DNA from: an uncultured Collinsella sp.
GTDB taxonomy: Bacteria > Actinomycetota > Coriobacteriia > Coriobacteriales > Coriobacteriaceae
Direction: 5' to 3'
Assembly (NCBI GenBank): GCA_902493835.1
Contig: CABURG010000054.1
Coordinates: forward strand, 1 to 10,046
Length of the DNA: 10,046 nucleotides
Shown here: positions 5,635-10,046 of the stretch, one piece after another
Layout of the letters: each line of letters starts with the position of its first letter
Numbering within the stretch: the stretch's first letter is position 1
The notes under the pieces: generated by a model
What the model was told of the DNA's origin: nothing
Database searches by the model: none
The model's input: only the letters and a program-made list of their open reading frames with translations
Program-made: the position numbers and the translations under genes

Positions 5635-7461
5635 ATGGCAAAGGGATCAAAAAGGGAAGGCGGCGGTATCGGCGAGCTGCTTGCATATGCCGGCGACCGT
5701 AAATTCCTAACGTATTTGGGCATGGCTCTCTCAGCGCTCTCACAGCTGCTGAGCTTTGGCCCGTACGTCTGCATCTGGTTTGTCGCGCGAGACCTTATCA
5801 CCGTGGCGCCTAACTGGAGCGAAGCCACCGATATCGCGATGTATGGCTGGTGGGCCGTTGGTTTTGCCCTGGCAAGCATCGTAGTTTATTTCGTGGGGCT
5901 CATGTGCACGCATCTGTCTGCGTTTCGCTGCGCGTCCAATATCCGCAAGACTACGAGCGAGCACCTGCTTAAGCTGCCGCTTGGCTACTTTGACACGCAC
6001 GCCACCGGTGAGCTGCGCCGTATTGTAGACGGATGCGCCGCCTCCACCGAGACCCTGCTCGCGCACATGCTGCCCGATATCGCCGGCGCCACCGCCATGG
6101 TCGTGGGCTTGCTCGTGCTGCTTTTCGCCCTCGATTGGCGTTTGGGGGTGGCATGCCTTATCTCGGTCGTCGTTTCGCTTGTCGCCATGGCCACCATGAT
6201 GGGCGGCAAAGGCGCCGAGTTCATGAAGGCCTACATGGGAGCGCTGGTCAAGATGAACAAGACCGGCACCGAATACGTACGCGGCATCCCCGTGGTCAAG
6301 GTGTTTCAGCAGACGGTCTACTCCTTCAAGGCCTTCCACGATGCGATCGCCGAATACGCTGACATGGCACAAAGCTATGCGGGCACGTTCTGCCGAGGTC
6401 CGCAGGTACTCAACCTTACCGCGCTCAATGGTCTTGTGGCATTCCTGCTGCCCGCGGCGTTGCTGTTGGCGCCGGGCGAGACGGACTTCGCGCATTTTAT
6501 GGCAAACTTCACGTTTTACGCGATATTTTCGGCCGTGGTACCGACGGCCATGACCAAGCTCATGTTTGTGGGCGAGGCCTCTCAGATGAGTGCCGATTCG
6601 CTGGCTCGCATCCGAAGCATCATGGATTCCAAGCAGCTCTCCGTGCCCGCCCAACCCAAGCACCCTGCCGGCAGCGACGTACGATTTGAGGATGTGAGCT
6701 TTACCTACGAGGGCGCCGAAGCGCCTGCCGTCAACCATGCGAGTTTTAGCGTTTCCGCTGGTAGCACCCTCGCCCTGGTGGGTCCCTCGGGTGGCGGTAA
6801 GTCAACCTGCGCAAGCCTGATCCCGCGCTTTTGGGATGTTTCCTCGGGTCGAGTGCTCGTAGGCGGTGTGGACGTTCGCGATATGGATCCGCACGAGCTT
6901 ATGGACCAGGTCGCCTTCGTGTTCCAGACCAACCAGCTGTTCCGGCAAACACTTGCCGATAACGTGCGCGCCTCCAGGCCTACGGCCACTGACGACGAAG
7001 TGCGTGCGGCCCTCTCCGCAGCTCAGTGCGACGACATTGTGGCCAAGCTCCCACAGGGCATCAATACCATGCTCGGTGCCGGCGGAGCATATCTTTCGGG
7101 CGGCGAGGTCCAGCGCGTGGCGCTCGCCCGCGCGATTCTTAAAGACGCGCCTATCGTGGTGCTCGATGAGGCCACGGCGTTTGCCGATCCCGAGAACGAG
7201 GCGCTCATCCAGCGCGCCTTTAGCAAGCTGGCGGCGGGCCGCACGGTCATTATGATTGCGCACCGACTCTCGACTGTAGTGGGCGCAGACCAAATCGTGG
7301 TGCTCAACCAGGGCAGCGTGCAGGAGTCGGGTACCCATGCCGAGTTGCTGTCCCAAGAGGGCCTGTATGCCAAGATGTGGGCCGAATACGAACAGGCCGC
7401 GAGCTGGAAAATCACTGCTGCGACCGCGGATGCCGCCGTCGCGAAGGGAGGCGAGGCCTAA
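5635..7461 (+). CDS. ABC half-transporter, fused permease-ATPase (YbtP-like)
   Basis: This is one half of a probable heterodimeric inner-membrane ABC transporter of the exporter (type IV) fold. The 608 residues comprise a membrane domain with about six helices (roughly 27-50, 70-95, 147-166, 168-188, 262-280, 288-312) and a nucleotide-binding domain from about 348. Walker A is GPSGGGKST (383-391), Q-loop Q431, signature LSGGE (487-491) followed by V rather than Q/R, Walker B IVVLDE (507-512) with catalytic E512, and H-loop H543. The D-loop reads FADPE, which I associate with the YbtP/IrtA-type group that imports metal-siderophore complexes despite an exporter fold. That makes metal-chelate or siderophore uptake the leading guess; drug or peptide export cannot be excluded. 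AAAGGA lies 5 nt before the ATG. The next gene follows with no gap. Confidence 0.9.
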   Translation: MAKGSKREGGGIGELLAYAGDRKFLTYLGMALSALSQLLSFGPYVCIWFVARDLITVAPNWSEATDIAMYGWWAVGFALASIVVYFVGLMCTHLSAFRCASNIRKTTSEHLLKLPLGYFDTHATGELRRIVDGCAASTETLLAHMLPDIAGATAMVVGLLVLLFALDWRLGVACLISVVVSLVAMATMMGGKGAEFMKAYMGALVKMNKTGTEYVRGIPVVKVFQQTVYSFKAFHDAIAEYADMAQSYAGTFCRGPQVLNLTALNGLVAFLLPAALLLAPGETDFAHFMANFTFYAIFSAVVPTAMTKLMFVGEASQMSADSLARIRSIMDSKQLSVPAQPKHPAGSDVRFEDVSFTYEGAEAPAVNHASFSVSAGSTLALVGPSGGGKSTCASLIPRFWDVSSGRVLVGGVDVRDMDPHELMDQVAFVFQTNQLFRQTLADNVRASRPTATDDEVRAALSAAQCDDIVAKLPQGINTMLGAGGAYLSGGEVQRVALARAILKDAPIVVLDEATAFADPENEALIQRAFSKLAAGRTVIMIAHRLSTVVGADQIVVLNQGSVQESGTHAELLSQEGLYAKMWAEYEQAASWKITAATADAAVAKGGEA

Positions 7462-9219
7462 ATGTTCGCCTCATTCCAAAAGAAGTATTTCCTATCCGAT
7501 AAAGGCGTCGCCGGCGTAAAACGTGGCATTTTCTGGACCACGCTCACTAATCTTATTACCATGGCCGGCATGGGCTTTTTATTCCTGGTTATGGCCGGCT
7601 TTGTCGAGCATCTCTCCAGTGGGGCTGACCTGCCGGATGCCCTGCCGATCGTGGGCGGCCTCCTGGTCTTTTTCGTGTTGCTCTTTGCCTCTAACTGGCA
7701 GCAGTATTACTACACCTACTGCATCTTTTACGAGGAGTGCGGCAAGCAGCGTATGGAGATCGCCGAGCGCTTGCGCAAACTGCCGCTGTCGTTTTTTGGT
7801 CGTCGTGATTTGGCCGATTTAACCGAGACCATCATGGGTGACGTCCAGGCCATGGAGCACGCCTACAGCCACGTGCTGGGAGAGCTTTGGGGTGCCATCA
7901 TCGCAAGCGCCATTGTGTTCGTGGCGTCACTGTTCTTTTGCTGGCAGCTGGCGATCGCGGCGTTTTGGAGCGTTCCCGTGGCCTTTGCCGTGCTGTATCT
8001 GACGCGCGGTCCCATGACCCCGGTGTTCGACCGCGTGCGCGCCGAGAAGGTCAAGGTTACCGAGGCGATTCAAGAGACGCTCGACTGCGTTCGCGAGATC
8101 CGCGCCACCAACCAGGAGGCCCATTATCTTGAGGGACTCAACGCCGTGATCGATGCCGAGGAGCGCGAGACCACCAAGGGCGAGCTCGCTAACGGGCTTT
8201 TGGTCAACTCCGCCTTTGCCATCCTGCGTCTGGGCATTGCCACCACGCTGGTCACGGGTGCCGCGATGGTTGCCTCCGGGAAGGTCGACTTTTTGGTGAT
8301 GTTTGCCTTCCTGCTTATGGTGAGCCGTATCTATGCGCCCTTTGATCAGGCGTTAATGTTAATGTCCGAGCTGTTTGCCGCCGAGTCCTCTGCCAAGCGC
8401 ATGCGTTCCATCATGGAAGAGCCCGTGGCGCGGGGCAGCGAGCAGTTTGAGCCCGTGGGCCATGACGTGGTGTTCGATCACGTGGCATTTGGCTATGGTG
8501 CGGGCGAGGACGGCCGCGCCGGCGAGAAAGTTCTTACCGATGTGAGCTTTACCGCTAAGGAAGGTGAGGTCACGGCGCTGGTCGGTCCTTCGGGTTCCGG
8601 TAAGTCTACGGTGAGCCGCCTGGCCGCGCGCTTTTGGGATGCCACTGCGGGCAAGGTTACCGTGGGCGGTGTGGATGTTGCGGGCGTCGATCCCGAGGTG
8701 CTCCTGCGCGACTACGCCATTGTGTTCCAAGACGTGCTGCTCTTTGACGACACAGTGATGGGAAACATCCGCCTTGGGCGTCGTGATGCCACCGATGAGG
8801 AAGTGCTTGCGGCCGCGCGTGCTGCCAACTGCGACGAGTTTGTGAACCGTATGCCGCAGGGCTACGACACCATGATCGGCGAGAACGGCTCCAAACTTTC
8901 CGGTGGCGAGCGCCAGCGCATCTCTATCGCCCGCGCGCTGCTCAAAGACGCGCCCATCGTGCTGCTGGACGAGGCGACGGCGAGCTTGGATGTGGAGAAC
9001 GAGACCGTGGTACAGCAGGCGCTCTCCCGTCTGCTTGCAGGTAAGACGGTTATCGTTATTGCCCACCGTATGCGTACGGTGGAAAATGCCGACAAAATCG
9101 TCGTGCTCAAGGATGGTGTGGTTGCCGAGCAGGGTGCTCCGGCGCAGCTCAAGGCGGCAGGTGGAGAATTTGCCCGCATGGTCGCACTGCAAAAGGAAGC
9201 GGCTGCCTGGCAGCTGTAG
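7462..9219 (+). CDS. ABC half-transporter, fused permease-ATPase (YbtQ-like)
   Basis: This is the second half of the heterodimer. The 585 residues comprise a membrane domain with helices at about 24-48, 62-78, 141-165, 166-183, 252-272 and 276-290, and a nucleotide-binding domain from about 336. Walker A is GPSGSGKST (375-383), Q-loop Q423, signature LSGGE (479-483) followed by RQR, Walker B IVLLDE (499-504) with E504, and H-loop H535 in VIAHRMRTVENADKIVVL. The IAHRMRTV form is what I recall for YbtQ-like proteins. Both partners keep the catalytic Glu and His, so both ATP sites may be active, unlike many asymmetric exporters. The ATG directly follows the upstream TAA, and the ribosome binding site AAGGGAGG lies inside the preceding gene, implying one operon and coupled translation. 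Substrate inferred from family only. Confidence 0.9.
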   Translation: MFASFQKKYFLSDKGVAGVKRGIFWTTLTNLITMAGMGFLFLVMAGFVEHLSSGADLPDALPIVGGLLVFFVLLFASNWQQYYYTYCIFYEECGKQRMEIAERLRKLPLSFFGRRDLADLTETIMGDVQAMEHAYSHVLGELWGAIIASAIVFVASLFFCWQLAIAAFWSVPVAFAVLYLTRGPMTPVFDRVRAEKVKVTEAIQETLDCVREIRATNQEAHYLEGLNAVIDAEERETTKGELANGLLVNSAFAILRLGIATTLVTGAAMVASGKVDFLVMFAFLLMVSRIYAPFDQALMLMSELFAAESSAKRMRSIMEEPVARGSEQFEPVGHDVVFDHVAFGYGAGEDGRAGEKVLTDVSFTAKEGEVTALVGPSGSGKSTVSRLAARFWDATAGKVTVGGVDVAGVDPEVLLRDYAIVFQDVLLFDDTVMGNIRLGRRDATDEEVLAAARAANCDEFVNRMPQGYDTMIGENGSKLSGGERQRISIARALLKDAPIVLLDEATASLDVENETVVQQALSRLLAGKTVIVIAHRMRTVENADKIVVLKDGVVAEQGAPAQLKAAGGEFARMVALQKEAAAWQL

Positions 9220-9237
9220 GAAAGGGGACCAAGATTT

Positions 9238-9259
9238 CCAAAGGTTAACTTTGGTTGAC
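9238..9259. promoter_or_regulatory. Candidate operator: GGTTRAC direct repeat and overlapping inverted repeat
   Basis: GGTTAAC (9243-9249) and GGTTGAC (9253-9259) are direct repeats starting exactly 10 bp apart, as at 5593-5609. The same bases also form a perfect inverted repeat, CCAAAG (9238-9243) and CTTTGG (9249-9254), around GTTAA. The site overlaps the candidate -35 of the downstream promoter, a position suited to a repressor. GGTTAAC-type sites recall DtxR/IdeR-family boxes (TTAGGTTAG...), but the match is partial. Confidence 0.45.
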
Positions 9260-9279
9260 CATAATAGTTCGACTAAACT
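9251..9279 (+). promoter_or_regulatory. Candidate promoter of the DUF6110/P-type ATPase operon
   Basis: TTGGTT (9251-9256) and TAAACT (9274-9279) are separated by 17 bp. The -10 lies inside a small palindrome, GACTA-AAC-TAGTC (9271-9283), and the -35 lies inside the repeated operator motif. The stretch is markedly richer in A/T than the flanking genes. A start near 9286 would give a leader of about 80 nt containing two hairpins. Confidence 0.45.
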
Positions 9280-9292
9280 AGTCTCAAAAGCG

Positions 9293-9349
9293 TGCTCGAG
9301 CAAACTAATGAACTCGGGTGCTAAGGCACCATGCCGCGCTTGTGCGGCA
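9293..9349 (+). promoter_or_regulatory. Structured 5' leader with tandem hairpins
   Basis: Three elements follow in series: the 10-bp palindrome TGCTCGAGCA (9293-9302); the stem-loop GGTGC-TAAG-GCACC (9317-9330); and the stem-loop TGCCGC...GCGGCA (9332-9349), extendable by a G-U pair to close a CTTG tetraloop. The last ends 2 nt before the AGGGAG ribosome binding site. No T-run follows, so it is not a plain terminator. I do not recognise a known riboswitch. Confidence 0.4.
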
Positions 9350-9364
9350 AAAGGGAGAAGCAAC

Positions 9365-9610
9365 ATGAAGAAGTCGACTTTTAACACCCTGCTTGTCGGT
9401 GGCGGTTTTCTGCTTGGTACGGCCGGCATCAAGCTGCTTACCAGCGCTCCGGTAAAGAATGCCTGCGTGCAGGGTATCGCGTGCGGCATGCGCATCAAGA
9501 ACGGCTACCAGGACATGGTCGAGCAGGCCAAGGCTAATGTCGACGACATGGTTGCCGAGGCTGCCTACATCACCCAGAGCGAGGCCGCTGCTGACGAGGC
9601 AGCCGAGTAA
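9365..9610 (+). CDS. Small DUF6110-type membrane protein, partner of a P-type ATPase
   Basis: This is an 81-residue protein with a hydrophobic N-terminal half (about 8-27, LLVGGGFLLGTAGIKLLTSA). Next comes the segment PVKNACVQGIACGMRIK (29-45) with C34 and C40, and an acidic, Ala-rich C-terminal tail (DDMVAEAA...EAAADEAAE). I recognise the pattern as the DUF6110 family, which sits next to heavy-metal P-type ATPases in Clostridia and Coriobacteria. By position and shape it resembles the mycobacterial PacL proteins (DUF1490), membrane partners of CtpC/CtpG/CtpV that bind metal with an acidic/His tail; here the tail has no His, so equivalence is inference. AGGGAG lies 7 nt before ATG 9365. The next gene starts 18 bases after the stop, so the two are probably co-transcribed. 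Molecular role unknown. Confidence 0.8.
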   Translation: MKKSTFNTLLVGGGFLLGTAGIKLLTSAPVKNACVQGIACGMRIKNGYQDMVEQAKANVDDMVAEAAYITQSEAAADEAAE

Positions 9611-9628
9611 CGCTCCCAGGCACAAACT

Positions 9629-10046
9629 ATGAGATTCTCGATTATCAGCGAGATCCCCGGCAGGACCCGTCTTCAATTGGCGGGTCCTGTGCCAGAGAGC
9701 GATCTCGATGCACTTCTTAAGCTTGGCGGCGACATCGATGGCGTGCACAAGGTGCGCGTGTATGGCCGCATTGGCCAGATGGCGCTGGAGTACGACGAGC
9801 CGCGCCGCGCGAGCGTGCTCGACGCCTTGGGCGCACTCGATGCTCAAGCTATCGCCGATGCCAAGTCGGGCTACGTGATGCAACTCGAGCCGCGCAAGCA
9901 CAAACTCGTTATGGACCTGGCGACACTCGTCGGTGCCCATTACGCACGTCGTTGGTTCTTGCCGACGCCTCTGCGTGCGGTGTTTGTCGTGGCCGGTTAC
10001 ATGGCATTTTTGCGCGCCGCCCTCCGTGAGCTCGCGCAGCCGCGCC
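9629..10046 (+). CDS. Heavy-metal-translocating P-type ATPase, N-terminal part
   Basis: The frame from ATG 9629 stays open to the window end (139 codons), so the gene is cut by the boundary. Residues 1-58 look like a degenerate ferredoxin-like metal-binding domain (IPGRTRLQL...GDIDGVHKVRVYGRIGQMALEYDE) without the CxxC metal motif. From about 92 a hydrophobic/basic region begins (LATLVGAHYARRWFLPTPLRAVFVVAGYMAFLRAALREL). I recall this as typical just before the core of the CtpC/CtpV-like P1B ATPases found beside DUF6110/DUF1490 proteins. The diagnostic DKTGT, CPC/metal-site and ATP-binding motifs lie beyond the window, so the metal cannot be named. The ribosome binding site is weak (CCAGG, 8 nt away); coupling to the upstream gene is likely. 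ATPase identity is inferred from the N-terminus and neighbour. Confidence 0.75.
   Translation, partial: MRFSIISEIPGRTRLQLAGPVPESDLDALLKLGGDIDGVHKVRVYGRIGQMALEYDEPRRASVLDALGALDAQAIADAKSGYVMQLEPRKHKLVMDLATLVGAHYARRWFLPTPLRAVFVVAGYMAFLRAALRELAQPR

Noticed and set aside
8359..9498. 379-codon open frame on the minus strand opposite the second ABC gene
   Set aside because: It spans a certain gene, the regulatory region and the start of the DUF6110 gene, and its protein shows no family pattern.

Overview
The window is GC-rich and dense with codon-biased genes. The gene families, high GC content and Gram-positive sortase suggest a gut actinobacterium of the Coriobacteriia, most like Collinsella. That assignment is an inference from protein style and gene content; no marker rRNA is present.

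Layout: (1) 1-465 is the 3' end of a class C (pilin-type) sortase gene. (2) 466-789 has no gene. It holds two inverted repeats, a 14-bp palindrome and a 21-bp tandem repeat, and ends in the promoter and ribosome binding site of gatC. (3) 790-4291 is the gatC-gatA-gatB operon, with 1-nt overlaps between genes, encoding the tRNA-dependent amidotransferase. GatB carries an extra segment of about 60 residues. (4) 4292-4515 lies between convergent genes. It holds a 143-bp element with perfect 32-bp inverted arms enclosing a terminator-like hairpin, and then a second strong hairpin. (5) 4516-5520 on the minus strand is an AraC-family regulator. Divergent from it, 5635-9219 encodes two fused permease-ATPase ABC half-transporters of the YbtP/YbtQ type. 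(6) 9220-9364 is a regulatory region with a candidate promoter, a repeated operator-like motif and tandem hairpins. (7) 9365-9610 is a small DUF6110-type membrane protein. It is followed by the N-terminus of a heavy-metal P-type ATPase that runs off the window end.

How they work together: gatCAB is housekeeping (Gln-tRNA and/or Asn-tRNA formation). The right half reads as a metal-homeostasis island: regulator, paired ABC transporter of a family often linked to metal-chelate uptake, and a metal-pumping ATPase with a small membrane partner. The best new lead is a pair of 7-bp half-sites spaced exactly 10 bp start to start (pattern RGTTRAY-N3-GGTTRAC). It occurs upstream of both the ABC operon and the DUF6110/ATPase operon, and nowhere else that I noticed by eye, which suggests one shared regulator.
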